A stretch of 64,000 nt of DNA from Ixodes scapularis (GCF_016920785.2 NW_024609837.1:44580745-44644744); one strand, 5' to 3'; shown: positions 32,486 to 44,699, counted from the first letter of the stretch. The notes: generated from the sequence alone by a model not told the origin. Numbers and translations: made by a program.

Positions 32486-32499
32486 AAGGTCGTCAGGGT

Positions 32500-33400
32500 C
32501 TTTGAAGAGGAGTCAAATGTAAAACGCGCGGATGAAAGACGCGCGGCGTAATGGAGTGCAATGTAATGGAGTGGTAAACCATCACACACACATATATATA
32601 TATATATGAATGCATGTATTTTTTGTAAGTTGGAAAAATACTGCTCGCACAGCGGTATGTCGAGCAATCGACCTCGGGGACTGGTTCAAGTTTTAAGGTT
32701 GTTAGAACACGACCATTTGTTCCAAACACTTTCAAAAGACAAAATACGCGTACTTACTTTCAGGTAATTCCAAAGGCAAATAAAAAAAAAATGCTGAGAG
32801 CATTTAAAGCGCATCTGTGTTAGTTTGTGACGGGATCATAGAAAGGGCAGTTTTGACGAGGCGGGTCGCAATGTTGCAAATACCGCGGTAAACAAATGTA
32901 CGGTATATTTAAAAAAATTATTTGATTGTGCAATAAAGGAACGTTTAAATACGCCGATGGCGTTAATAGGGAGATTTAGCCTATACACGAACTCAACTCT
33001 CCTACGTCACGCCGCGGTGGTGGCGCGCCGGAGGCACTTCCGGTCTGGGGCGGTGGGCAGAAGACGCCGTGCCAGACATGCATTCCTGTGTTCCTTTGGA
33101 AGAAACGAGACAAAAAATCTGCCTTCTTGTCAAAATGCTGGGACGGGGGCTGTACCAAGAGAGTCTGGAAAGGGTTGAAGATCAGTTTTCATGTGTTTCT
33201 GCCCCCTCCGTTCGTCCGAGAACGTGGATAGTGGCCGTGAAAAGGGCAAACCCGACGCTGTCGAACTACGATTGCGTGTGCGGGCAACATTTTGTGGTCG
33301 CCAGATGTATTTGCTTTGTTCCAACATGAACGGGAGAAAACCGCCAAGTTGTCCGGACCACCCACGGGTTCATGCGTCTTCAAATTCACACGGCGGCCTG
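32500..33400. other. No gene accepted; GC-rich CCGGAAGTG-like patch
   Basis: Around 33000-33070 a CpG-rich stretch with ACTTCCGG and GGGGCGG motifs looks promoter-like but leads to no convincing exon. A short TA microsatellite lies near 32590. Confidence 0.3.
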
Positions 33401-33414
33401 ATCGTTCGAACTTT

Positions 33415-34565
33415 CGTCTGCTCTTTCAAACTTGTCTGCTATTTGTCGTCTGCTGGTTCAAACAAAAGCGGCCCGTAGACCAAACTTTGACCCGGCGATT
33501 GCAATAAGAAGTAATTGCAGGCCTCAAAAGACATAAGTGGGCTCGGTGTAAACAGTAGATACAAGATGTTGATCATTGGCACCGGTGGCCATCACCGACT
33601 TGTTACGCTTGGTCTGTTCCCGCTTCCGATTTTCAGTATCGACGTCGATCATTGCCGCTACCTTCTACACTTTGGCAGCACGAGCGACGTCGCGACCGAA
33701 AATAGCTAGAAGAATCTCATCATGGTTTTGGCATCCATTTTGCGGCGTTCATGCGAATGAATCGCCGCACGTCAAATTATTTACGGAAAGTTTAGCGGCG
33801 TAACGAGCCTTGATAATATCGCTCAGGCGATTAAAGTGGTAAGACATTGCGATGGCGACGTAGAATCGACAATTCCGACGAGAAAAAGAGTATGCAGACG
33901 CACACAAACGCCGACAACGAATGGTCTGTAATTGACGCGGGACGCGGTGCTTCTTGCCCGTACTCCATTGCGCATGCGTTCGAACCGTCGTCTGCTCTTT
34001 CAAACTTGGCTGCTTTTTGTCGTCTGCTCGTTCAAACGACAGCGGCCCGTAAACCAAGCGTTGACCCGGTAATTGCGATAAGAACTAAGTGCAGGCCTCA
34101 AAACATTTTTGAAGGTTGTTTGGGGTAAGTATAGCTAAGTGTAAACAGATACAAGATGTTGATCATTGTTACCAGTGGCCATCACCGACTTGTAATGCCC
34201 GATTCTACTTGCGGTTTTGAGTATCGACGTCCACCATCTCAGCTACGGTCCACGCCTTTGCAGCCCGAGCGACGTCGCGACTAAAAATAGCGAGCAGAAT
34301 CTCATCGTGGAAGTCAGGCTTTAGCGCCCATTCTGCGGCGTCCATGTGAAATGAATCGCCGCACGTCACACTATTCACGCAAAGTTTTACCTCGTTAGTG
34401 TTGCTGAAGCCGCTCAAGTAGTCAGACATTGTTAGGAGGACGTAGAATCAACAATTCCAATGCGAAAAAGAGCACGGGGACTCCCACCGACGCCGACAAC
34501 AACGCAAATACAATGGTTTGTTTATGGGCGACGGCGAGCTTCTTGCCCACCATCCACCGCGCATG
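33415..34565 (-). repeat. 574-bp tandem duplication containing a possible first exon
   Basis: Two units (starts about 33415 and 33989) share CGTCTGCTCTTTCAAACTT, CAAGATGTTGATCATTG and GGCCATCACCGACTTGT. On the minus strand each has an ATG frame at the same place. The right-hand unit (34205-34429) reads 74 codons beginning MSDYLSGFSNTNEV and containing VTCGDSF and FHDEILLAIFSRDVARAA. The left-hand unit has the same frame with an early stop after VNNLTCGDSFA. No family is recognised. It may be a duplicated promoter plus first exon. Confidence 0.55.
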
Positions 34566-34569
34566 CGCG

Positions 34570-35400
34570 GCACCGGTGGCGTCCGCTAGGGACGCTCCGG
34601 TTTGTTTGTAAACATAGTGTTACCGCAGCCTGCCGAGAGCACGGCAATGCTCCTGTCCCCTTTCGAAAATTATGCTTCAAAGGTTCAACGCCACCTTCGA
34701 GTTGCAATGCTGCACCGTACGGTAGCCTGGGTTTCGCTATCCTGAAACTTCCTATCAATATCAATAGCACAGTTTGATCACGTGTTGCATTACACTAAAA
34801 ATGCGCCGGTGAGCAGCGAGTTGAGAGCCTGTGACACGAAGACATCGATACTGTGAACGTTGCTCTTCGCAAGTTGGGGTCTCTTTAAATTTGAAGTATC
34901 AACATGCTCCTTTTCCTAACGCGCATCAACATCCTGCCCTGACCGCTTCGCATTTGCAGACAAATAAAGTATTTTTAGAGCACTGCCCAGCGTCGGCGTG
35001 CAGGCGCACAGGAAATCCTGGGAGATCTATTCTCATCTGTACCGCCATTTCGGAGCTATAAAGCCCCGCCACCCATAAGGAGTTGGAGTGGCGAATATAG
35101 AAGGTGTTGGGCTAACTTTCGGTGCATTTTATCAACCAAAAATCATGCCGTCTACTAGGGCGGAGCTTAGGCGCACACTTGATCAATCCCCCTTACTATT
35201 TGGCGCGCGGCTGGTCATTTGTGAGGGGGTCCCAGCCGAACGATTGTCTTTGTTACTTAATTTACTTAGCTAGACCTTTCTGAAGCAATGCAGTTCACCC
35301 GATACTGTTTTCCAATAAAATAAATGCTTAATCGATATAAATACACAAGCCGCATTCCGACTGCTCAAACAGAGTACAATAGACACGGAGTGTTCCTGCG
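34570..35400. other. No feature seen
   Basis: Non-repetitive by eye. Short frames without motifs. Confidence 0.35.
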
Positions 35401-35479
35401 GACATGATGACACCTCAAGTATGTTCAAATTAAGCGAGTTTAGAATTAAGCGATGACACCTCAAGTATGTTCGAACGGC

Positions 35480-38400
35480 TTGGAGCATGTCTGCGAACAG
35501 GGTTTGTACCAGCAATGGGACTAGGACCCTCACACAAGGACGCATATATATTGATGCTCTCCTTGAAAAATCTGCTAATATCGAAGCGATATGGCTGAAT
35601 GTGAGCACTTTATTGGGCTCATTAAGTACTTGCAACGTGTACCGCCCTCCCGGCGCTGATACCTCTTTTTTACTTTTTACGAGCTGTCTCCTTGCGTGAA
35701 CGCTATGCCCAGTCGTGGCTCAGACTTTATTATGTCTGGGGACTGGAATGTTCCGCACTCCCTATTTCAAATTTCCTTCTAACACAATCTTGTAAACTAG
35801 TCAGTATAGACCAACTCATATTCGAGGCAGTAGACGGGAAATATTTTGAACCTCCTTTTTAGTTCTCAGCGTCTCAGTGAGAATGTTACTCTTGTAGGGT
35901 TGAAGCCGAAATCCCAGGTCACAAAGGTATACTTGCTGAAATTGACATTTCACCACTAACTGTACGGGAGGCCCAAACTGTCTGGTTTATCATGACATTT
36001 CGAGAGCGAGCGACGAAAGTGTGCTTGGTTTGCTTGAGATTCGGTACGACGAATTCATTCGCATTAATTTTCTTCGCGGCACTGACCTAGACGTAATGTG
36101 GAATATGTGTGAAGAAACTATTCAGGAATGTTTGCTTAACTCTGACCCTCACGTAGAAAAAAAAAGGCCCTAACAACCATCATCTTTGAATTAATCGAGA
36201 TATAAATAATTTAAAGCAAAACATTTAACAAACTAGGAATTCAAGCGAAAAAAAAGAAAAAAAGAAAGACGTTCACCATTTTGTGTAATGCGGAATTAAA
36301 GTGCAGTTTTCGGGGAGGAGGGTGGGAGGGTACGGAGTAGAAGGGATGCCTCTGCTCCCCCTCCGTACCCTCTCCTCCTCGCCTCCCATTTAGCGGGAAA
36401 TTTTCGCTAAATTTCCCGCTAAATTTAACTGTAAATGTAGGAAAATATTTGTTTCGCTAAATTTAGCAGAAATATAGCGAAACGTTTCCGGCTAAATTTA
36501 GCGGATTAATTTTCCCCGCTAAAATTTAGCGAGAAATTTAACAAAAATGTTTACGCTTAAATTAGCGGGAAAATTTTCGCGCTAAATTTAGCGGGTTCAG
36601 TTTCCCCGCTTAATTTAGCAGGGAAATTGACGTCGCGTGACCTCAACACCAATTCAGTTTTCCCGTTAAATTTAGCGAAGAAACTGCTACGTCCCATGAT
36701 GCAATTCGCGCGGTTACGCCAACGCCGACTGCGATGCCGACGCCGCTGATCCCGGAAACGGGCGCCTAAGAGCTGCGCTCCAAAACAGTCGGCTTACTCT
36801 GGAGCAGCTTAAAGCAGACCTTCGGAAAAAGATGCGCAAAGAGAAGTTCCTGTACTACAACTCCAGCCTTCCCAGTTTTTTTAAAAGTCTGATCCATAGA
36901 AAGTTTCGAGCCACGTATCACAAAGGTTCCCAGAGTAGCAGGCTTAAAGTAGAAAGAGATATTTTCTCAGACGTTCGATAATGGCATTGCTCTTCAGTCG
37001 CTATTTTGGTTCCGTTTTTACGGAGGGTAAGGGTGACTGTCCTGTTGCTCTACTGCAATTTCAGCATTCCTAACACTGAGGTTTTCATTGAGGGCATTTG
37101 TTCTTGACTACTGAATTTCGATAACAAAAAATCGAAAAGGCCCGATAGCATCCCTAACACATTTTTGAAGTGGTATGCTGAATGGTGCACCAGACTTTTT
37201 TTTTCTCACTCGGTATCAGAGGCGGTTGTTCCACTCCAGTGGAAGATCGCGAAATTCATTTCAGTTTACAAATCGGGGGATTCGTTATCATTGAACAACT
37301 GTAGGCCTATATCTTTACCTTTGTCATATGCTAAGAATCTGGAACATATCGTGCACGCAACCATATCTGCATTCCTTGAAACCAATATTTTTTCTTTGTC
37401 GCGTTGAGCATGGGTTTCGCCGTGGGCTTTCCACAACTACCCAACCGATTGAAACGACACATGACATCGCTAAAACTCTGGACCGAAAGGGAGAAGCAGA
37501 CATTATATTCGTCGATTACTGAAAAGCGTTCGATCCCGATTCTTATCCAAACCTATTGCTAAAACTTGCGCGTATCTTAAATAATCGAAACATAACATCT
37601 TGGTTTGAAGATTACTTAGCAGCTCCTCATTCTTTTGTTTCGCTGGGTGGTGTTTCTCCTGTTTCAGCAGATGATTTGTCGGGTTTTCCCAAGGGATTTT
37701 CCTTGGGACCGCTGTTATTTCTTATGTTTATCAGTGACGTTTAGAACTTTGTTGGTGTAGACATGAAATTTTATGCTGCTGACTGTATTTTATTCAGGGA
37801 GGTGAAAAAATATCAAGGATCAACAGTTACTTAACCATTCGCTAGAAAGGTTGTCCAGGTGGCGTACAACTTGACAAATGCCTTTTTGTAGGGAAATGTT
37901 TGAAGATGACGTTTTTTTAGGAAACATTCTCCACTTAGTTTAAAATACCATGTTAATACCAACCCTCTACGAATTGTTTCAACGTACAAATATTTTTGGA
38001 GTGCACTTTTTGTCTGATCTGAAGTAGAATGTTTAGATTAAATCTCTTGTTCCAAAAGATCACGGTAAGGTATGGTATCTGAAACGCAATCTTAATTAAG
38101 CATGCTTCTTTTGACACAAAAGTCACTGCTTACAGGCTGTAAATATTCACAAGTTAGAAAGTGTATAAAGAAAAAGAAATGCATTGCGGTTCACTTACAA
38201 TAAACTCAAACGGAACGAATTTGTGACGCACGAGAAAGCCCAACTAGAGTTCGTATCCTCAAGGCGCCGTACAGTGAGGCTAAAGTTCTTGTATACGCTA
38301 CTGAATGGCAATTTTAACATTGCTTTTCAAAGCTATTTAACACCATCACTAGTCCACGCTAGGCGAAGCTTGACCAATAGTGTGTTGGTTCTGTATTTCT

Positions 38401-38716
38401 GTCGTACTGACTTCTTTAAATTTACTTTTTTTCCCACGAGTAATCGTAGAGTAGAACACCCTTTCTGAAAGTACAGGAGAAACTTGTCATCAGTCGAGAT
38501 ATAGTTAAAAACATCAAAAGGCTGCCCCTGGAGAGTTGACTGTCTTGTTTTGTTTTGTTGTTAATTTGTTGCATTTCTATATTAATATTGTGTGTTCACT
38601 ACATTTCACTATTTTCTTGCATAAGTTCTTGTCCAGTCAAATGTACTGACCCCTGCTGCCACATCCTCCAGAGGGTGGTTAGAAGTATTTATAAATAAAT
38701 AAATAAATAATAAAAA
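35480..38716 (+). mobile_element. LINE (non-LTR retrotransposon), degraded
   Basis: Remnants appear in 5' to 3' order. Endonuclease fragments include VYRPPGAD (about 35640) and SGDWNVP (about 35730, GDFN motif). A linker KMRKEKFLYYNSSLP lies near 36830. Reverse transcriptase blocks are NNCRPISLPLSYAK (37294), FVDY then KAFDP (37510-37530), GFPKGFSLGPLLF (37680) and FYAADCILF (37770), where one catalytic Asp of the YADD box is Ala. Multiple stops show it is dead. The 3' end is an AAATA microsatellite at about 38690-38716, typical of CR1/jockey-group LINEs. A modular element interrupts it at 36282-36783. Confidence 0.8.
36282..36783 (+). mobile_element. Modular element, copy 3 (GCTAAATTTAGC-core)
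   Basis: The left end TGTAATGCGGAATTAAAGTG plus GA-rich tract and the right end CCGGAAACGGGCGCC then TAAGAGCTGCGCTC match copies 1 and 2. The core is a long series of GCGGGAAATTTTCGCTAAAT units in both orientations. The element interrupts LINE sequence, which resumes at LTLEQLKADL. Confidence 0.8.
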
Positions 38717-38794
38717 CACACCCAAGACAACGTCTACGTGCTTTCTTTTGCATAAAGTATTAGCAGCATGGACGCGGCTCAAGGTTTTACTTAC

Positions 38795-38867
38795 GAGGAG
38801 TCGAAGAAGACGCCACATTGGCCCAAACCATTGCAAGAATGGTAACTGCGAGGGCAACTGCCATCAT
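38795..38867 (-). CDS. Serine protease exon 1 (signal peptide)
   Basis: The minus strand opens with two consecutive ATG codons followed by a hydrophobic stretch (MAVALAVTILAMVWA, then small residues VASSS), a typical signal peptide of about 20 residues. The exon ends at a consensus GTAAGT donor in phase 1. That phase matches exon 2, which begins in phase 1 and continues with CGVRG and the IVGG mature terminus. The product would be secreted as a zymogen. The 3' end of a LINE lies about 80 bp downstream, inside intron 1. The start was chosen because it gives a signal peptide in frame with the protease. No promoter could be assigned. The link to exon 2 across a 7.3 kb intron is inferred from phase and content. 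Confidence 0.7.
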
Positions 38868-38899
38868 TCACTTTGCAGTCGGAATCTCTCTGCACTTTG

Positions 38900-39420
38900 A
38901 TATAGTTTCTGAGCACGGAATAAACGTTACGTTTAAAAAAATGTAATTGCCGTACACCAATTGCGAGCTTGACTGGAGGCAACCGGAGACGCAGTGATGA
39001 AAATAGTGCGCAACCTACTTGGGTTAAGTATAAAGTGCAGGTGGGAAACTCGTCATGCACGCCCACGGCGCACCCTATTGCAATATTGCCCGTTCTAGAG
39101 GACTTTTTTTGTTTTTTTGATCGAGCGGTTTTGCTGGAGCCAACAGGTGTTGGCAGTTGTTATCGCTGTTTCTGGTAAACAAGCCAGCAAGCGGAAACCA
39201 GTATAAGCCGGTGCCTATTGACGACTCCAGCGAAGTAATCGCGCCCCTAGCTCGTTGCTCGCCCTCCAGCGGCGGAAACGGGAAGCGCTCTAGTGAGGAT
39301 CCCCCGGTTCTCCTGCACAGGTGGCACGGCGGAACTGCTCGCGATCATGGCTCGCGAATGTCATTTTAGAATGCAAACAGCAGTCTTATTCACAGTCCCA
39401 ATGTAGTGCTGCCGCCGGTA
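38900..39420. other. 5' flank of protease exon 1; no assigned promoter
   Basis: A TTATACTTAACC-like TATA candidate exists on the minus strand near 39025-39035, about 160 bases upstream of the ATG. This is weak. No other gene seen. Confidence 0.25.
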
Positions 39421-39429
39421 TGGTCATTA

Positions 39430-39631
39430 GAGAGTTTTAGTATTGCGTATAAAAGCAAGCGTGTGTGTTCGCGTTAGAGTTGCGTGCTCCTCGCTGCGCA
39501 TGCGCGTCGTCGCCATGCTCCAATCCAAGACGGCAATTTCGGGCTTGCGCACGCGCAGTCCGGAACAAGCAACGTTAATGCAAACACACGGTGCTTGCTT
39601 TCGCTCGTATACGCAATACTAAAACTCACTA
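39430..39631. mobile_element. TIR element GAGTTTTAGTATTGCG, copy 3
   Basis: TAGAGAGTTTTAGTATTGCG at the left and the inverse (CGCAATACTAAAACTCACTA) at the right, continued inward by TAAAAGCAAGC and its inverse-like GCTTGCTTTCG. About 200 bp, non-coding. Confidence 0.85.
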
Positions 39632-39639
39632 TTGTTTCG

Positions 39640-41240
39640 CCGGTTTCCAACGCCCAAAGAACGTGATGCAGTGAGCAGACGTTCAAGCGGCCGAGAATGG
39701 CAAAACGACGAAGGGAAAAAATTAAAGAAGCGAAATTTTCTAAAAAGATCGGTAATTATAAAAAATCGTTGTTTATTTTATTTTTAACAAAATCTTAGGA
39801 AAGACATTCAAGGAGTACAGTGTCGAAACTCGAAATATCCCGGGAACACTTCAAGATGAGTGAAGCATGATCCATGATATCCGTAAATGATAGTCGGACG
39901 CTTGTATTTTCAGCAGGTGGCTAGATTTTTTCATTCGAACGGGCGGATTCTGGCGAGCGCTTCAGAATTAGCCATCGAGTCGGTGCGATATGTTTCGGGA
40001 TATTTGCCTGAGACGTAACGCTCAAGACGTCATGAGCCCGTACACGACCAAGGGTACCGTAATTAAAATCGTCGTCACTAGGTGGCACCAGCTTTATCGT
40101 CAATGCGTTACAATCCCGCCAAGTGGGTATGGTTGAATAAAACAATTTCCTGTTTTCCCGTATTGATGACCGTTCGGCCCATGGCTGTAACTCCAACGAT
40201 GGTTTTTCCTCTTTTGCAAGACTTCTCTCTCTCTCTCCCGTATTGGGAAATTGTTTTATTCGTTTTAAAATAGCTTTTCTCGCGTTTACTGACAAAAGTC
40301 TGCGGTTTTTGTGAGCTGCTCGTATAAAGGACACCACGTCTACAGAAAGAAATAGGCGCTAAAATTTCCCTTTCGTACCCCTTCAAAGCAGAACAACAGA
40401 CTACTGCTCTCCCTTTCTTAATATTTTTTTTTAACAATAGCTACCGGGAGACTACAATGAAAAAAAAAACAAAAAAACATCAGAACACGACACTTATCTT
40501 CTGAAACACACAAGAAGTCAGCAAGAAACGATATTGAAATAACTTCATATATCCGTGAAAAGTTAGTCATATTCCAGATAGTTTCAGTCGGAGGAAAATA
40601 TCGGCTCAACGGCTGCCGCTGAGGTCACAGGCGTTTATGATGAAAACATTTCATTAGAAGAAAACACCGAAAGAGAAACAATGAAGTTAACACCACAGCG
40701 ATTCACCGAAATCACCCGTCATGAACGGAGGAGATGCAAAGCCCTCCGCGTACTGGCAGCCGTCGATGAAACTTCGTGGCACGTGCTGGTGCACGCTGGT
40801 TCTCTGTCATAGGGTCTCCAGCGAGAAGGTCAATGAAGACAGCGGCCGCCTCGTAAACGTCCACTTCTCGGGAGGCCATAGCTGGGTGGCCATCTTGCGC
40901 GATTAGCTTACTATATTCCATTCACCCCTAAGCTGAGGCTGTGGCGGAAGCTACGTCCTCGTTGGATCAGTCATACGTCTCTCTTTTGCCACGTGATCAC
41001 GCTCCCACTCATACCCACGCGCAGGGAACCGGATCAGGTGATAAAAAAGAGGCGCCTGTTTAGTCCGGTGGGCACTTAGTTGCCACTGCAGTCTTAGCTT
41101 AGGGGTTAAAGGAGTACAGAGCAGCATGTCTCATTGCAATGAAATTTTTTAAAGTCCAAAGCCGGGCAAAGCAGAGGAGTGACCGGCCAAAGATAAAAGA
41201 TCAGACGGCTTGAGAGGGGACGTGTTGCAGGGCAGAGGGG
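39640..41240. other. No gene accepted; one small MITE inside
   Basis: Apart from the inverted-repeat element at 40135-40261 nothing is recognised. A minus-strand frame of 69 codons at 40712-40921 starts MEYSKLIAQDGHPAM but has no identifiable domain. Confidence 0.3.
40135..40261. mobile_element. 127-bp MITE
   Basis: Perfect 16-bp terminal inverted repeat GAATAAAACAATTTCC. Both arms continue with TATTG/CCCGTATT similarity, and a CT microsatellite lies inside. Confidence 0.7.
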
Positions 41241-41253
41241 TAAACTGAACCAT

Positions 41254-41460
41254 CACGAGCGTTGGAACACCGTGAAAAACCTGAGGGGATTATTTACTGC
41301 CCTGAAAGAATGGAAGGAGCACAAGCGTTGAAACACTGCGAAAAAACGTCAGAACCTTATAAAATGACCTAAAAGAAAACTGAACGAGCACGAGCGCGAG
41401 AACTTGGTGAAAAACCGCAGGGGATCTCTTTGTGCCCTGAAAAGAGCTGAACAGTCGAAA
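41254..41460 (+). repeat. Imperfect 66-69 bp tandem repeat
   Basis: Three diverged units beginning CACGAGCG or CACAAGCG at 41254, 41320 and 41389, each followed by GTGAAAAAC and CCTGAAA-like segments. Confidence 0.6.
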
Positions 41461-41624
41461 GAACGACACAAGGCGATCGTGTGAGGGGTCAGTGAAGGGG
41501 CGCCGTAATTATTTCAGACGCTGAAATTATATTTCTAGCATGCTCATGTGTTAAAAGAATTCCACACCCCGCTTTGCGGGCATTTCAAATGGCATTTATA
41601 TCTAAGGCCTTTGGGCGGTGGGCA

Positions 41625-41861
41625 AATAGACCGATCTCACAGCTGGTTTGAGATAGGTTTCAGTACGCCACCGCTGCGGACATGCATCGTGGTAATCGTG
41701 GGAGCTGTAGTCTTTCTGCACGTGCAACAACCCTGCTGGAGGTCTGCGCGTGTAGAGCACGAGGCGGCACGAACTGACTCGTGAACTGGCGTCTGCCGCC
41801 TACGAACTACAGTTATGGCGGCGTCACGCATGCGAGGAACGTTTGGTGAGATCGGTCTATT
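41625..41861. mobile_element. 237-bp MITE
   Basis: Perfect 16-bp terminal inverted repeat AATAGACCGATCTCAC. Non-coding interior. Directly left of the gypsy-like copy 1. Confidence 0.8.
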
Positions 41862-41918
41862 AGTTCGCGACAACGACTATGCGTGTGCCACTCTTCATCA
41901 ACTGGTTCGCAGATGCAT

Positions 41919-43640
41919 TAAGGCTGCGGTCCCACGGCAGCCATCTTGAACAAGGGGTTAGTTCAACCAGTAGATGGCGACACGTACCCGTGGGGTGGCC
42001 GAAACATTGGTTAACAGTGGGATGGCTCGAGCACCATCACGTTCCCTTCGTGGCCTTGCTCGCTCCGCTGCCAGCTGTGCTCAGCTAGCTCAAGTAGCGT
42101 GGCCCAGCAAACGGATGTATGCGAGAATGTCAGGCAGGGTATAAATTGTTCTCTGATATAGGAAGATGCGGTTCGGCGGTTGTAACGGGCTTTCGCAATA
42201 AATCTTATCAAGAAGGAATCAAATGTTAATTGACGTGTCAATATTCTATCAATGAAAATTTCTTCTGCAGGAATGCGTGCTCGGTAGACTCAATCTTCCA
42301 AGACACCGTGGAAGCGGATGTCTAGTGAACGGCTTCGCGATTTACGGTACTTACCTCACCATTTTAATGACGACTAAAATAACGTCACGATATATTGTGT
42401 TTCATGGGATTCGGAAGATGTTGTAAAGGTTGTTACATTACAGGGGGGGGGGGGGGGGTTCCAGAAAACAAACGCCGTTGCAATATGTTCGGAAGTACCG
42501 ACACACATAGTGTTGTAAGTACAGCTTAGGAGGAATATGATGAAAACCATCAGAAGAAATAGGAAGACGTTTATTTGCAATGAAGACGCTATGAATGAAT
42601 GGCGTTTAGCGACGGCAAGTTATGAGCGTTCGGGAATTTATAAACTCACGTGATTGCTAACTATGGACATGCGTTTTTGTCGGGAGATGGTGTTGCGGTG
42701 ATGACCTGATATCGGACGACTCGTGGCAGACGAACAAGCACGTTTCGTCTCAGCGAATGGTAAGTGTCCAGTGTCAAGCACAACACGTGACTACCGACGT
42801 TGTCGACGTTTCGAACACTTACCGCGTTCGACAAAAGTCCTGGCACCTAGGCTAACTTTCTGGAAAGACTCGAAGTCTTCCTTGAGTCCAACGCCATCAT
42901 GAACAGTAACTGAAAACGATCCACTATTCAATCGGTGGGTGGCGAAACGTATCCGCATCTGCAGAGTCATGGGCGATGCGTACTCTAAGTGGCTGGAAGT
43001 TTACACGATGCCTGCCACGACGTCCAAACATGTCATTGACGTTCCACGGTCTCTTTTACCTAGTTTGGCCCTACCGAAAATACTTTTCTCTGATAACGCG
43101 CCAAATCTTGCTTAAAACAAAATAAACAAGTTTTTGAAGAAAAAAACTGCCATCAGGCATCACATTAGTGCACCATACCATCCTGCAACTAACGGGCATG
43201 CAGAACAGATGGTGTGCGAAACAAAAAAAAATCCCTTTCGAAGCTTACGGAAGAAGCAGTTCAGTGAAGAATCGCCAGGTTGTTGTTCCAGCAGCACGCG
43301 ACGGTCTCCTCTTACACGGTAAAAACACCCGCCGAAGAAATATTCGGTGGACGAAGAGCCACACCCCTCGATCTCATATGATACTATGGCTTACAAACGA
43401 AGATCGAGAGATTCCCAGAATCGGGAGTAATTGCAGTTTATTCGGTCGGACAACTTGTCTACGTAAGGAATTTCAGCGGAAGTCGGGCCTTCCATGTAAA
43501 ACTTGAGTAGAAAAGGCTCTATGTTGGTTGACCAGAAGGTGTCATCTCTCTGTATACGTTGGATATTAACGTCCTTGAGTGTAAATATAACTAAATCACA
43601 AAACTCTCTTTGTGTATTGTGTAACCGCCCTTGTATTTGA
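41919..43640 (+). mobile_element. Ty3/gypsy-like element copy 1, internally deleted
   Basis: The left part (41919-42240) looks like an LTR, with CAGGGTATAAATTG and CAATAAATC suggesting promoter and poly(A) signal. After a leader comes a gag-like fragment (about 42840-42930, WKDSKSSLSP frame disturbed) that runs directly into integrase: YSKWLEVYTMPATTS, HHISAPYHPATNGHAEQMVC. Protease, reverse transcriptase and RNase H are absent. Frames are broken. A poly-G run (42443-42458) lies in the leader. Copy 2 at 47.26-49.2 kb has the same gag-integrase join. Confidence 0.75.
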
Positions 43641-43644
43641 TAGT

Positions 43645-44245
43645 AGAAGCCATGGTGGGTGATTTGGACATTTCACACCAGGCTCCTTTTTATAATTTTT
43701 CGCCTCATACTCCTTTGCGGTTTAAGTATGCTTCAAGAATCTTTTGTAACGGGGACACTTTACGTCAATGAGGCCATTTGTTCCAAGTAATCAATCAGGG
43801 AATGCTGCTAGAAATCCGTCCCTCTTATTAACGAATAAGCCGCACTTCTGCACAGTGCAGTTTTCCTGTTCCACGTACAGTTGTAAAGTAGCATCCTCAT
43901 TGATTCTACTATATTCTGTTGCGGGAGAAGAAAGTCTTTGGGTACACGATACTTGAAACAAGTATGGCACTGTAGGTTGTGGTTCGACACTCACTAATGT
44001 CGTCGTCCTTATAGAGCCTCATCATTTAATCATTACCTCGTCACCTCATATTGCTCTTCATCAACAGCAAGTACAATAGGCTACGGCCATATTACAATCC
44101 AAGAATTAAAAAAATTGAGTCGTTGAGTCCTTCAACAAGTTTATTATTTATATAATGTTATTTCGTTACATTACCTCGAGACGATCGACGTCCATCGTCA
44201 ATCTGCAAATACTTATACCTTTATATAAATTAGACGCACAAGGGT
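43645..44245. other. No gene seen
   Basis: AT-rich. No 3' LTR of copy 1 could be recognised here. Confidence 0.35.
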
Positions 44246-44249
44246 GAGG

Positions 44250-44535
44250 GGGGGGGGGGGGGGGTCGGTGGCCGAGTGCATGGTCTAGCGGCGCGCACAC
44301 CAGCTCGGAGCACTTGGAGCGAAAGCTCGCGCTGCAGAAGCCACCCCGCACCTGCCCGTCTAGATCTGGAAGACCATCTTACCGGCTTGCGGTCGTGTAT
44401 CACTACTGCGTGGTGCACGTTAAAGACCCCAGGTTTGCGGTTGTACCGCACTGGCTAAATTGCTCATCTACAGCTGAGAGTCAGACGCCCACTGAGGCGG
44501 ACTAACTTCCGGCTGTATAAACATGCACACAACAA
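44250..44535 (+). repeat. tRNA-derived SINE, copy 3 (B box deleted)
   Basis: Collinear with copy 1 but the CAGGATCCTGGGTTCAAG segment holding the B box is missing. It is preceded directly by a run of about 17 G. Confidence 0.85.
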
Positions 44536-44699
44536 TTTGCAATTAGACGCATAATAACAAAGAGCACAGCGTGCCGCCTCTTTTCTTTGGATGCCTTTTT
44601 TTTTTTTTCAACCAGCGCAAGCTCGCGCGTTCTCTCTTTGGAGACGGTGAGAACGGTCGCACATAAAACCCGCGTTTCTCCTACCTGGCCGCTTCCTCC

